The notes below the pieces were generated by a model that saw only the letters and a program-made list of their open reading frames with translations, had not been told where the DNA came from and did no database searches. From positions 1 to 23,149 of the forward strand of contig CALFPO010000076.1 of the NCBI GenBank assembly GCA_937919165.1: DNA of 23,149 bases, read 5' to 3'. The DNA comes from an uncultured Bacillota bacterium (GTDB lineage: Bacteria; Bacillota_I; Bacilli_A; Erysipelotrichales; Erysipelotrichaceae). Shown here piece by piece: positions 1 through 7,685 of this stretch (its first letter is position 1; each line of letters starts with the position of its first letter). A program made the position numbers and the translations under genes.

Positions 1-10
1 AAGCTTATTC

Positions 11-39
11 CCACTTGTACAACAAGTGGTTTTATTGTC
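11..39 (+). terminator. Rho-independent terminator of an upstream plus-strand gene
   Basis: An 8-bp stem (CCACTTGT at 11-18 with ACAAGTGG at 22-29, loop ACA) is followed on the plus strand by TTTTATTGT. This is the form of an intrinsic terminator for a gene lying left of the window and converging on the minus-strand gene that ends at 78. The opposite strand has no comparable T-run. Confidence 0.55.
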
Positions 40-54
40 TTTAGGACAATAAAA
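30..54. repeat. Perfect inverted repeat between two terminators
   Basis: TTTTATTGTC (30-39) and GACAATAAAA (45-54) are perfect 10-bp arms around a 5-nt loop. The element uses the T-run of the hairpin on its left as one arm and the T-run of the minus-strand terminator on its right as the other. It may form a second-stage hairpin in either transcript; the function is inferred. Confidence 0.5.
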
Positions 55-80
55 ATGAGGGTTCCTAATTGGAACCCTCA
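48..80 (-). terminator. Rho-independent terminator containing the stop codon of the beta-propeller gene
   Basis: Perfect 10-bp arms at 56-65 and 71-80 flank a 5-nt loop. On the minus strand the stem is followed by TTTTTATT. The TGA stop codon of the gene ending at 78 forms the first three bases of the stem, so the last ribosome would cover the 5' arm of its own terminator. Confidence 0.75.
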
Positions 81-1196
81 TCTGTCTTCATATACTTCAA
101 GCTTTATTTCCTGGAACCTGGTTGCCCAGCGTCCCCACTTGCTGTAGTCATCATAGCCATAGGCATAGCTGATATACAGCCTATCGCTGCTTCTGATATG
201 CCCCAACGCATCCTTGGAGATGCCGATGTTGTGGGCGTATTTTGTTATGTTGCGGTCTATCATATCGATCTCTTCAAAATGAATGCCATCTTTAGAGTTG
301 TATATGACAATCTGGGAAGCCTGGGTGAAACGGAAGGCTACCGATACGCCAAGGAAGATGTCAGCTTCTTCGATATAGGCTACATCCAATGAATCTTCAC
401 CCTTGGCATGGACATAGGCTACGCCATGATCTTCAAGCTTGCTTGGCCAATTGTCGCTTAGATCGGAAGTCGCAACCCTTGTGTAGTTGCCGGTCTCATC
501 GTTCCATGAATAGTAGACATACAAGGTATCGCCCTTGATCGCAAAGCTCAGCTCTCCGACGCCCCATTGTTCAGGATCGCCATCATATTCGACAATCGGA
601 ACAGGGTCATCGCTCCAGCCTTCGCCATCCCATTTCTCGAATGGTCCATTCGGATTTTCTGACCTGGCGACAAAGCCGTTGTTGTCGACCCCGCCATTCA
701 AGGCCGAATTTGCTGAAGTGTAGCCAAGATAATAGTATCCATTGAAATATATCAGTCCAGGATCGCAGACCGAATAATGGTCCATGGTACCACTTGTAGG
801 ATAAAGTACGATTTCTTCATCGCTCCACGAACCATCAGGTTCGCAATGCCTATAGGATATGTAGTCCCAATGGGTGGAATTGTTGCCAGGTCTGGCAAAC
901 CAGGCATCCAATGATCCATCTTCGTAATACATGATGGATGGTCCATAGCGATATCCGCTGCCTGAAGGAAGCTCATAGATGTCATATCCCTCATCGACTG
1001 CCGCAATGTTGGCACCATACGATATAGGTTCTGGATCCGGTTTGTTTTCTGGTTCTGGATCTACGACATCAACTGTAGGATCGACAACAATTGGCTCATC
1101 AGCTTTATTTCTTTGTCTGAGCATCAAAAAGAGCGACACAGCCAGAACTGCCGACAGCATGGTCATCAGAATCATAAGCTTCTCTGATCTTTTCAT
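78..1196 (-). CDS. Membrane-anchored beta-propeller protein, glycoside hydrolase 43-like
   Basis: 372 aa. A short basic N-terminus (MKRSEK) and a hydrophobic segment at about 8-26 form an uncleaved signal anchor. They are followed by an acidic, Pro-rich linker (about 34-57) and a domain of some 310 residues rich in aromatic and Asp/Gly turns. Repeated strand motifs such as GPSIMYYEDGSLDAWF (85-100), CDPGLIYFNGYYYLGYT (144-160) and ELSFAIKGDTLYVYYSW (215 on) are typical of five-bladed propellers of the GH43/GH32 kind. In that reading D145 and E215 are candidate catalytic acids. The protein should sit on the outer face of the membrane. It is monocistronic, with its own terminator. The ATG at 1196 has no Shine-Dalgarno sequence but keeps the basic residues before the anchor. 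The family is an inference from motifs; it could be a sugar-binding or inactive relative. Confidence 0.6.
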   Translation of the reverse strand: MKRSEKLMILMTMLSAVLAVSLFLMLRQRNKADEPIVVDPTVDVVDPEPENKPDPEPISYGANIAAVDEGYDIYELPSGSGYRYGPSIMYYEDGSLDAWFARPGNNSTHWDYISYRHCEPDGSWSDEEIVLYPTSGTMDHYSVCDPGLIYFNGYYYLGYTSANSALNGGVDNNGFVARSENPNGPFEKWDGEGWSDDPVPIVEYDGDPEQWGVGELSFAIKGDTLYVYYSWNDETGNYTRVATSDLSDNWPSKLEDHGVAYVHAKGEDSLDVAYIEEADIFLGVSVAFRFTQASQIVIYNSKDGIHFEEIDMIDRNITKYAHNIGISKDALGHIRSSDRLYISYAYGYDDYSKWGRWATRFQEIKLEVYEDR

Positions 1197-1202
1197 ATCT
1201 AT

Positions 1203-1211
1203 ATCATAACA
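1203..1211 (-). promoter_or_regulatory. Extended -10 promoter of the beta-propeller gene, possibly leaderless
   Basis: On the minus strand the sequence reads TGTTATGAT, an extended -10 box (TGn + TATGAT). No good -35 box is seen, which extended -10 promoters can do without. The expected transcription start, about 7 nt downstream, falls on the ATG at 1196 itself, suggesting a leaderless mRNA and explaining the missing ribosome site. Confidence 0.4.
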
Positions 1212-1230
1212 AATCTCTACCCATTATTAT

Positions 1231-1259
1231 TTGACAATCATATGACTGTATGTTACAAT
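1231..1259 (+). promoter_or_regulatory. Near-consensus sigma-A promoter of the membrane-protein operon
   Basis: TTGACA (1231-1236), a 17-bp spacer, and TACAAT (1254-1259) preceded by TG at 1251-1252 (extended -10). The start point is expected near 1266, about 30 nt before the ATG at 1296. Confidence 0.8.
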
Positions 1260-1282
1260 CATATTACCATATAAATATATGG
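1234..1282 (+). promoter_or_regulatory. Direct repeats and palindrome over the promoter, candidate operators
   Basis: ACAATCATAT occurs at 1234-1243 and again at 1255-1264, exactly 21 bp (two helical turns) apart, one copy touching the -35 and one the -10 box. A perfect 6-bp inverted repeat (CCATAT at 1267-1272, ATATGG at 1277-1282) covers the expected start point. Both are positioned like repressor sites; the regulator is unknown. Confidence 0.35.
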
Positions 1283-1295
1283 CAGGAGGTATATT

Positions 1296-2912
1296 ATGAA
1301 GAAAATATTAACTAAAATCATTATTATGCTTCTATCGGCATTGATATTGTTCTATCTGATGCTTCCATCGCTGAACATCCATGACTATAGATTCTATCTG
1401 TTCATCCTGTTCATGCTGATAGAGCTGTTTGTGCTTTCAATCCCCGAAAGCTTCAAGATACTTAAGAATAAAGGCTTCAAGGCGTTCTTCAAGAGCAGCA
1501 GCGCTTCGATCATCGCCAAGATAACCTTCGTTCTCATCTGTCTATCATTGCTATACTATCTGATCACGACAACCTTCTTCACTCCATTGTTTATGGCTAA
1601 GGAATACGCCAACAGAATAAAGGTCAAAGAGGTTGAATTCTCGGAAGTTCCGCCATATGACTTCAATACGACCGCCATCATCGACAGAAGATCCGCTGAA
1701 AAGCTTGGCGATAAGGTCATGGGAGAAATGACCGACCTCGTATCGCAATTCACGGTATCGGAAGAGTATTCGCAGATCTCCTACAACAATGGCACATATC
1801 GCGTAACCCCTCTTGCCTATGATGGACTGATCAAATATGTCCGCAACAGATTCAACGGCATTCCAGGCTACATCATCGTCAACACGACAACCGGCAACAC
1901 CCAGCTTGTTAGGCTTGATGAAGCCATGCGCTATGTACCTAGTGCCTATCTGTTCGACAATCTCTATCGTCGCATCAGGTTCATGTATCCATTCGAGATC
2001 TTCGGCGATCCTACCTTCGAGATCGATGAGGCTGGCAATCCATATTATGTATGTACGACCTACACCTATCGCGGCGTAAACAACCTCAAGAAGGTAACAG
2101 GCGTCATTCTCTTCAATCCTGTGGATGGCACTGGCGAGAAATACAGCACCGACAACATTCCTAACTGGGTCGACAGAGTCTACCCTGAAACCCTGGTAAC
2201 CAACGAGCTTGATGACTACGGCATGTACCAGAAGGGCTATGTCAATTCCTTCTTTGGACAGGAAGGCGTCATCCAGACATCTGAAGGCTATAACTACATC
2301 TCCAAGAACGGCGACATCTGGCTGTATACCGGCATGACTTCAGCGATTGCCGATGAATCGAATGTGGGCTTCATGCTGGTAAATCTCAGAACCCATGAAG
2401 CAGAATACATCAAGACCAGCGGCGCTGATGAGTATTCGGTAATGGATTCAGCCGAAGGTGAGGTATCAGACTACGGCTATACCGCTACCTTCCCTGTCCT
2501 GATCAACATCGACGACAAGCCTGTATATATCCTCTCATTGAAGGATTCGGCTGGACTGGTCAAGATGTATGCCATGGTCGATGCTCAAGACTATCAGCAG
2601 GTATATACCATCAAAGCTGAAAAGGATGCCAAGACGGCCATCGATACCCTGATTGAACAGATCACCGGCAAGAAGCCAGTCGAGGAAGAGACCATCTCAG
2701 AATTCCTTGAGGACACCATAACAATCGAAGACATGAAGGAAGTCATCATCGAAGGCAATACCCATTACTACATCTTCGCTGGCGGCAGAATCTATGTCAT
2801 CGTCATGAATGAAGCCATTGCTCCAAAAGTGATATTCACTAGCATTGGTGATACAATTGGTATCAGGTACTATGAAAGCAATGGTACTTGCTATATTACG
2901 GAAATCAAATAG
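1296..2912 (+). CDS. Membrane protein with three N-terminal helices and a large outer domain, unknown function
   Basis: 538 aa; I do not recognise a named family. Three hydrophobic helices lie at about 5-25, 31-51 and 70-96. The charge pattern places the N-terminus inside and the remaining 440 residues outside the cell. The outer part is beta-rich, with repeated motifs such as GIPGYIIVNTTTGNTQLV (residues 189-206) and GVILFNPVDGTGEKY that look like repeated strands of a propeller- or PepSY-like fold. There is no Cys-rich or catalytic motif that I can name. It starts at ATG 1296 with a strong AGGAGG 7 nt upstream. Its TAG stop overlaps the AGGAGG of the next gene, so the two are co-transcribed and probably translationally linked. 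A role in envelope stress or envelope homeostasis is possible from the partner gene, but this is only inference. Confidence 0.8.
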   Translation: MKKILTKIIIMLLSALILFYLMLPSLNIHDYRFYLFILFMLIELFVLSIPESFKILKNKGFKAFFKSSSASIIAKITFVLICLSLLYYLITTTFFTPLFMAKEYANRIKVKEVEFSEVPPYDFNTTAIIDRRSAEKLGDKVMGEMTDLVSQFTVSEEYSQISYNNGTYRVTPLAYDGLIKYVRNRFNGIPGYIIVNTTTGNTQLVRLDEAMRYVPSAYLFDNLYRRIRFMYPFEIFGDPTFEIDEAGNPYYVCTTYTYRGVNNLKKVTGVILFNPVDGTGEKYSTDNIPNWVDRVYPETLVTNELDDYGMYQKGYVNSFFGQEGVIQTSEGYNYISKNGDIWLYTGMTSAIADESNVGFMLVNLRTHEAEYIKTSGADEYSVMDSAEGEVSDYGYTATFPVLINIDDKPVYILSLKDSAGLVKMYAMVDAQDYQQVYTIKAEKDAKTAIDTLIEQITGKKPVEEETISEFLEDTITIEDMKEVIIEGNTHYYIFAGGRIYVIVMNEAIAPKVIFTSIGDTIGIRYYESNGTCYITEIK

Positions 2913-2921
2913 GAGGCAAAT

Positions 2922-3167
2922 ATGTTAAATCTTGTAATCTATCTGGCAGTTGCAGCTCTGTGTGGAGTTGTTGCAGGCAATCTTATGAACACCGGCTTCA
3001 ACATCATCATGAACATCCTTCTCGGTATCGGCGGCGGTATCGTCGGCAATCTCGTGCTTGGATTGATCGGCTTCTCTGCTTCTAACATCATCGGCAGCAT
3101 CATCTCCTCAATACTCGGCGCATGCATCATCATCTTCGTCGTTAAGCTGCTCGCAAAGAAAAGATAA
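2922..3167 (+). CDS. GlsB/YeaQ/YmgE-family small stress-response membrane protein
   Basis: 81 aa, almost entirely hydrophobic, with three glycine-rich helices (about 2-22, 26-50, 53-77) and a basic C-terminus (AKKR). The Gly-rich core GIGGGIVGNLVLGLIG (residues 35-50) and the overall length match the GlsB/YeaQ/YmgE (transglycosylase-associated protein) family. These are inner-membrane proteins often induced by general or envelope stress, of unknown biochemical role. AGGAGG at 2911-2916 precedes the ATG at 2922, and the gene is the last of the operon with the 538-aa membrane protein. A strong terminator follows. Confidence 0.85.
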   Translation: MLNLVIYLAVAALCGVVAGNLMNTGFNIIMNILLGIGGGIVGNLVLGLIGFSASNIIGSIISSILGACIIIFVVKLLAKKR

Positions 3168-3183
3168 TCATACAACATGAAGA

Positions 3184-3216
3184 AAACAGGTTCCTATCGT
3201 GGGAACCTGTTTTTTT
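3184..3216. terminator. Bidirectional rho-independent terminator
   Basis: An 11-bp perfect stem (AAACAGGTTCC at 3184-3194 with GGAACCTGTTT at 3202-3212), loop of 7. A T-run follows on the plus strand, and the minus strand continues the arm as TTTTCTTC. It separates the plus-strand membrane operon from the converging acetyltransferase gene. Confidence 0.85.
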
Positions 3217-3225
3217 ATTATTGCA

Positions 3226-3753
3226 TCACTGTTCTATGACATACTCAAAGAGATTCACATCCACATATCCAAGATCGTCATAGTATACCATAGTGAAATC
3301 GACATTATGAAATCCAGCTTTAAGATACAGCTTCAAAGCTCTGCCATTTCCAGCCAAGGCATCAAGATGGATGGCCTTCAGGCCATTCTGTCTAGCCATA
3401 TCTTTTAGATAGCCTATCATCTCTATGGCATATCCTTTCCTTCTATGATCTGGATGGGTAGCCAATAGATGGATCACGCCAATCTCATCATCATTCAAAG
3501 GCGTGCTCCAATTGCCATTCTTATAGATCGGATCTTCATGACAGACAAGCACTCCTGCCGCCGCGATGTCTTCATCATCTTCAAGCAGATAGAGCTCCCC
3601 ATTCTCAAGATGAGCCATCAGATCGTACTTGGTTGGATATATGTCCATCTTCCATTCAGGCGAATCCTTCCCTTCCTCTTGAGAGAGGATGACTTCCTTA
3701 TAGAAGGCGATCAGTCTGTCTAGATCGTCTGTTGTCGCAATTCTCTTGATCAT
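3226..3753 (-). CDS. GNAT-family N-acetyltransferase
   Basis: 175 aa, the usual length for a single GNAT domain. Acetyl-CoA binding motif A is seen at about 93-112, IHLLATHPDHRRKGYA, with the R-R-K-G-Y-A pyrophosphate loop at 104-109. Motif B follows at 136-148 (NGRALKLYLKAGF, where a bound Asn/Tyr pair is usual). It transfers an acetyl group from acetyl-CoA to an amine; the substrate cannot be read from sequence. The start ATG lies 37 nt downstream of the AraC-type gene with no terminator between, so read-through from that gene is likely. The nearest purine-rich site (AAGGAA) is about 20 nt from the ATG, which is too far to be a good ribosome site. Confidence 0.9.
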   Translation of the reverse strand: MIKRIATTDDLDRLIAFYKEVILSQEEGKDSPEWKMDIYPTKYDLMAHLENGELYLLEDDEDIAAAGVLVCHEDPIYKNGNWSTPLNDDEIGVIHLLATHPDHRRKGYAIEMIGYLKDMARQNGLKAIHLDALAGNGRALKLYLKAGFHNVDFTMVYYDDLGYVDVNLFEYVIEQ

Positions 3754-3790
3754 ATATTCTGTGTCAGTATTTCCTTAATTCTAGCATATA

Positions 3791-5050
3791 TCAGTTCTCG
3801 CCATTGAGACTGATGTTGGAGAAAGCCGTGTTGCTGCGGAACTCGCCAGGAGACATGTTCTTGAACTTTCTGAAGATTCTGGAGAAAGTCTTCTGGTTAT
3901 GGTATCCGACCTGCGTCGCTATGTCGACGATGGCAACATCGCTCTTCAGCAGCATTTCGCAGGCTTTGTTTATGCGCAGATAGTTGAGCAGCTCATCAAA
4001 GCTCTTTTCCACGACATAGCCCAGCGAATCATTTATCTCCTTTTTGGTGCTGGAGAACAGTTCAGCAACCCCATCGATATCTAGATCTTCCATGAAATGG
4101 CTATCAATGTGGCTGATGACCTCAAAGGCCAACGTTCTCTTGCGGCTTTTTATGATGTAGCCTCTGGACTGATACATGGCACGATACTGCTTAGGTGAAC
4201 GTCCGATATGCACATTGAAGACCTTGATGAGATGTGGGGCATCGAAGAAGCCCACAATAGCTGCGATATCAGAAAGCGACAGATCGGTATAGGTCAGCAG
4301 TTCTTCGGTCTTGGAGACCCTTATTTCGCTGACCAGATCGTTGAAGCTCATGCCGGTCTTTTCCGATATGAGCCTGGATATCGAAGACTTTGACATATAG
4401 AAGTTTGTAGACAGTTCAGCCAACGATACTCCGGTCGATATATGGCTATAGATATATTTGAAGATTTCCGTCAGCACATCATTGTCCTTGCTTGCGATTG
4501 TTTCATTTCTTTGCTGATAGCGGCAGAACAGCAGCATCAGTTCAATGAGCTTGTTGGTCATATAGGTATCGATAAGCAGCTTCTCCCTGTATTGGCAATA
4601 GATGTTGCTTTCCTTGACCTCGTCCTCGATTTCCTTGAAGATGTAATCTATCTTTTTGAATCTTTCTTTGCTTAAGCTGATGACTGGATTCTGAGCGACC
4701 TCATTGACGATGCCTGAGAGGCCATTGGCATAGTTCTTCGACAGAATGAACTCTACTACCATCTCAAAACTGAAAGTCAGGATCTTCGCCATCAATGGCT
4801 TCTTGACTTCGCTGAAGAAGGTCGTATCCCATGGCAGGATGATGATTATGGTATCCTTGCCTACTTTGTAGCTTTTGCCGTTTATGGTCATTTCGCCTTC
4901 GCCATCAGTAAACAGCGCAATGCGAGCTCCCTGATGGATGACAGGCTTGGTCGATGCAGAAAACCTGGCGGTTATGCATGTGCAGATCGAATACTTGCTT
5001 CTGCCTATTTCCTGGATTATTCTTTCGCTTTCCACCTTTCCATTATACAA
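3791..5050 (-). CDS. AraC-family regulator with cupin domain and two tandem HTH domains
   Basis: 419 aa. The N-terminal part (about 30-100) is a cupin-like sensor domain (GEGEMTINGKSYKVG at 51-65). A helical linker follows, then two complete AraC-type DNA-binding domains: 191-291 (ending SDIAAIVGFFDAPHLIKVF ... GRSPKQYR) and 308-408 (ending VDIATQVGYHNQKTFSRIF ... MSPGEFR). The usual architecture has one such domain of about 100 residues. It probably responds to a sugar or related ligand and could control a carbohydrate operon nearby. The open frame begins at a TTG (5050) that overlaps the end of a terminator-like hairpin. An in-frame GTG at 5035 is an alternative start and lies about where transcription would begin from the TATAAT at 5042-5047. 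The cut-off of 15 nt does not change the domains. Confidence 0.85.
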   Translation of the reverse strand: MYNGKVESERIIQEIGRSKYSICTCITARFSASTKPVIHQGARIALFTDGEGEMTINGKSYKVGKDTIIIILPWDTTFFSEVKKPLMAKILTFSFEMVVEFILSKNYANGLSGIVNEVAQNPVISLSKERFKKIDYIFKEIEDEVKESNIYCQYREKLLIDTYMTNKLIELMLLFCRYQQRNETIASKDNDVLTEIFKYIYSHISTGVSLAELSTNFYMSKSSISRLISEKTGMSFNDLVSEIRVSKTEELLTYTDLSLSDIAAIVGFFDAPHLIKVFNVHIGRSPKQYRAMYQSRGYIIKSRKRTLAFEVISHIDSHFMEDLDIDGVAELFSSTKKEINDSLGYVVEKSFDELLNYLRINKACEMLLKSDVAIVDIATQVGYHNQKTFSRIFRKFKNMSPGEFRSNTAFSNISLNGEN

Positions 5051-5079
5051 AAGAAGGTCTCTTCAATTGAAGAGACCTT
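5042..5079. terminator. Perfect 26-bp palindrome, terminator-like, abutting a TATAAT box
   Basis: Arms of 11 bp (AAGGTCTCTTC at 5054-5064, GAAGAGACCTT at 5069-5079) flank AATT, so the whole 26 bp is a perfect palindrome. On the plus strand it runs into TTTATTAA; on the minus strand it is followed by CTTTTG and then TATAAT (5047-5042), a candidate -10 for the AraC-type gene. The simplest reading is the terminator of the exporter operon placed directly against the next promoter. An attenuator or a regulator site is also possible. The remaining gap, 5080-5232, holds only a short inverted repeat (GTTAA 5145-5149 / TTAAC 5157-5161) and no gene that I can see. Confidence 0.6.
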
Positions 5080-5232
5080 TTTATTAATCGGGTTTAACAT
5101 GGGATAAAATATCTTTGGTTTTGGGAATAAGCTATCACATCTCTGTTAAAGCCGCATTAACCTTGGATACAGATTTATGATACCATTCCCATATGGACAA
5201 ATATCCGCTCTAAAATTGTATTTTATTGAATT

Positions 5233-5868
5233 CTACTTCTCCATCATTCTCATGAAGTGATCGAAGATCTCTTTTCCCTTGACGGTCTTGTCCCCGCCCA
5301 TCCTTTCCGGATGGAACTGTACCGTTATGATCGGTAAGCTTATGTGTCTTGCCGCCTCAATGATTCCATCTTCCGCAAAGGCAACAGCTTCCATACCTTC
5401 ACCTAGGATGTCGCTTGACTGGTGGTGTGAGCTGTTCGCAACAAAGTTTCCGCCATACAGTTCATAAAGGAAAGAACCTTCCTTTGCGTTGATCGTGTGG
5501 ATCGCATCACCCTGATATGAACGATGAGCGATATCGCTTCGGATATCCTGAATCATGGTTCCCCCAAAATAGACATTGATCAGCTGATGGCCTCGGCAGA
5601 TGCCAAGCACAGGCTTTCCTGCCTTGATGAAGTCATCAAGAACCCTCAGCTGCCATTCATCAAGTTCATCATTGATTTGTTCGCATCTGTGATTGTCTTG
5701 ATTGTAGCGCTTTGGATTTATATCTACACCGCCTGGTATGATGAGTCCATCAAACTCATTCACATCATATTCATCTACAAGGTTTACTGGCTTTGCGCCG
5801 CTTGCGACAACAGCGTTTACATAGTTGTCTATCTTTTGGTTTTTTCCGGCTATCGCTACTATTTTCAT
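5233..5868 (-). CDS. Class-I glutamine-amidotransferase-like hydrolase (peptidase C26, PuuD-like)
   Basis: 211 aa. The fold and catalytic residues of the gamma-glutamyl hydrolase/PuuD group are present: IIPGGVDINP (43-52) oxyanion region, nucleophile C91 in GICRGHQ (89-95), and the H186/E188 pair in QFHPE. Members hydrolyse gamma-glutamyl bonds (gamma-Glu-GABA, gamma-Glu peptides, poly-gamma-glutamyl folate) in the cytoplasm. The protein is slightly shorter than PuuD (about 250 aa). Its ATG overlaps the TGA of the upstream ABC gene by 4 nt (ATGA), so it is translationally coupled to the exporter and should serve the same process. That would fit an exported or imported gamma-glutamyl compound, but the substrate is inference. 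Confidence 0.85.
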   Translation of the reverse strand: MKIVAIAGKNQKIDNYVNAVVASGAKPVNLVDEYDVNEFDGLIIPGGVDINPKRYNQDNHRCEQINDELDEWQLRVLDDFIKAGKPVLGICRGHQLINVYFGGTMIQDIRSDIAHRSYQGDAIHTINAKEGSFLYELYGGNFVANSSHHQSSDILGEGMEAVAFAEDGIIEAARHISLPIITVQFHPERMGGDKTVKGKEIFDHFMRMMEK

Positions 5869-7685
5869 GCCTGGCCTTCGAATTGCGAATTGTAGAGCTT
5901 CGCATAGAAGCCATTCTTTTCCATCAGATCGTTATGGTTTCCGACTTCCACAACATCGCCCTTATCCATGACGATGATGATGTCGGCATTCTTGATGGTC
6001 GAAAGACGATGGGCGATCGTGAAGGCTGTCCTGCCCTTACGCAGAGTTTCCATCGAATCCTGGATCAGCTGTTCAGTTCTGGTATCGACAGATGATGTAG
6101 CCTCATCAAGAATCAGGATCTTTGGATCAGACAGGAAGGCACGGGCAATGGTCAATAGCTGCTTCTGGCCTTGCGAGATGCCGCTTGTCTCTTCGGAAAT
6201 CATGGTGTCGTAGCCGTTCTCCAGAGTACGGATGAAATGGTCGACATGTGCCATACGGCATGCCTCATATACCTGCTCATCAGTTGCGTCTGGGTTGGAG
6301 AACTTGATGTTGTCCTTTACCGTTCCGTCAAAGAGCCAGGTATCCTGCAGAACCATGCCAAACATGTCCCTTAGATCCTTGCGCGTATATTCCTTTATGT
6401 CATGATTGTCGACATAGATGGTTCCGCCATTGAGCTCATAGAAGCGCATCAGCAGCTTTACCAATGTGGTCTTGCCGGCACCGGTAGGTCCAACGATCGC
6501 CACGTCCTTGCCTGGAGCCACATACATCGAGAAGTCGTTGATGATGATCTTGTCAGGGTTGTAGCCGAATTTTACGTTCTCGAAGGTTACATTTCCCTGA
6601 ACCTGGAGTTCGCCATTGGCATCGTATACATTGATTGGATTATCGGTTTCTTTCTCTTCTTCTTCCTGGTTCAGCAGATCGAAGACACGCTCGGCTGCCG
6701 CTGCCATCGACTGGACAGTATTCATAAGCTGAGCGATGGAATTGATTGGCTGATTCAATCTCCTGACATAGGTAATGAAGGCTTGGATATCGCCGATATT
6801 CATGGTCTTTCTGATGACCTCGAATCCGCCCACAAGGCATACGATCACATAGGTGACATTGCCTAGGAAACCTGTCAAAGGATGCATGATCGAAGATATG
6901 AACTGCGACTTGTAGCCTGCACTGCAGAGCTTGTCGTTGAGCTCATCGAACTTGGTGATTGAGGTTTCCTCATAGTTGTAGGCCTTGACGGTCGTGTGTC
7001 CAGAATACATTTCCTCCACGTGTCCATTGACCTCGCCAAGATATCTGGAGTTTGCTGAGAAGTGCTTCTGCGACTTCTTGACCAACGTAGCTGCAATGAT
7101 GCCTGACAGCGGAATCGTCAGCAATGAAATGGCCGTCAGCTTGAAGCTGATCGTCAGCATCATGAACAGCACACCGACGATATTGACCAGCGAGTTGAGG
7201 ATCTGGGATACCGTTGAGGTGAGATTGTTGGAGATGCTGTCGACATCGTTGGTCACGCGCGACAGTACATCGCCATGGGTCTGCGAATCGAAATACTTCA
7301 AAGGTAGACGGTTCAGCTTCTCGGAAATGTCCTTGCGCAGACGATATGATATGTCAACAGAGATGTTGACGGCAATCAGGTTTACGACATAGTCGATCAA
7401 AGCACTGACGACATAGAGTATGCCCAGCTGCTTGACGATCGTGAAGATGCCATCGAAATCGATGCCGCCTCCGCCTTGATACTTGGAGATGATGCCTTGA
7501 GACAGCAGCGTTGTGGCGTTGCCTGAAAGTCTAGGTCCATAGATGCACATGACGGTTGAGACAACCATCAGCACCAGCATCATCACGATACGGAAATAGT
7601 ATGGTCTGATATAGCTTACAAGCTTCTTTATTGTGCCTTTGAAATTCTTAGGCTTCTCTACTGGCTTACGGTTAGGCCCTGGCAT
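5865..7685 (-). CDS. Heterodimeric ABC exporter half-transporter, canonical Walker B subunit (BmrD/LmrD/TM288-like)
   Basis: 606 aa: six-helix type-IV ABC membrane domain (about 20-330) followed by a nucleotide-binding domain. Walker A GPTGAGKTT is at 399-407, the Q-loop reads VLQDTWLF, Walker B ILILDEATSSVD has the catalytic Glu, and the switch His is present (IAHRLS). The signature is ISQGQ rather than LSGGQ. That pattern is known in the consensus-Walker-B partner of asymmetric exporters such as TM288 and BmrD. It would pair with the 711-aa subunit to give one active and one degenerate ATP site and pump drugs, lipids or peptides outward. AAGGAGGA lies 9 nt before the ATG at 7685. The start overlaps the end of the upstream subunit gene by 14 nt. 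Confidence 0.93.
   Translation of the reverse strand: MPGPNRKPVEKPKNFKGTIKKLVSYIRPYYFRIVMMLVLMVVSTVMCIYGPRLSGNATTLLSQGIISKYQGGGGIDFDGIFTIVKQLGILYVVSALIDYVVNLIAVNISVDISYRLRKDISEKLNRLPLKYFDSQTHGDVLSRVTNDVDSISNNLTSTVSQILNSLVNIVGVLFMMLTISFKLTAISLLTIPLSGIIAATLVKKSQKHFSANSRYLGEVNGHVEEMYSGHTTVKAYNYEETSITKFDELNDKLCSAGYKSQFISSIMHPLTGFLGNVTYVIVCLVGGFEVIRKTMNIGDIQAFITYVRRLNQPINSIAQLMNTVQSMAAAAERVFDLLNQEEEEKETDNPINVYDANGELQVQGNVTFENVKFGYNPDKIIINDFSMYVAPGKDVAIVGPTGAGKTTLVKLLMRFYELNGGTIYVDNHDIKEYTRKDLRDMFGMVLQDTWLFDGTVKDNIKFSNPDATDEQVYEACRMAHVDHFIRTLENGYDTMISEETSGISQGQKQLLTIARAFLSDPKILILDEATSSVDTRTEQLIQDSMETLRKGRTAFTIAHRLSTIKNADIIIVMDKGDVVEVGNHNDLMEKNGFYAKLYNSQFEGQA

Noticed and set aside
5080..5232. Small gene between the C26 hydrolase and the AraC-type gene
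   Set aside because: No frame with a ribosome site was found; only short inverted repeats.
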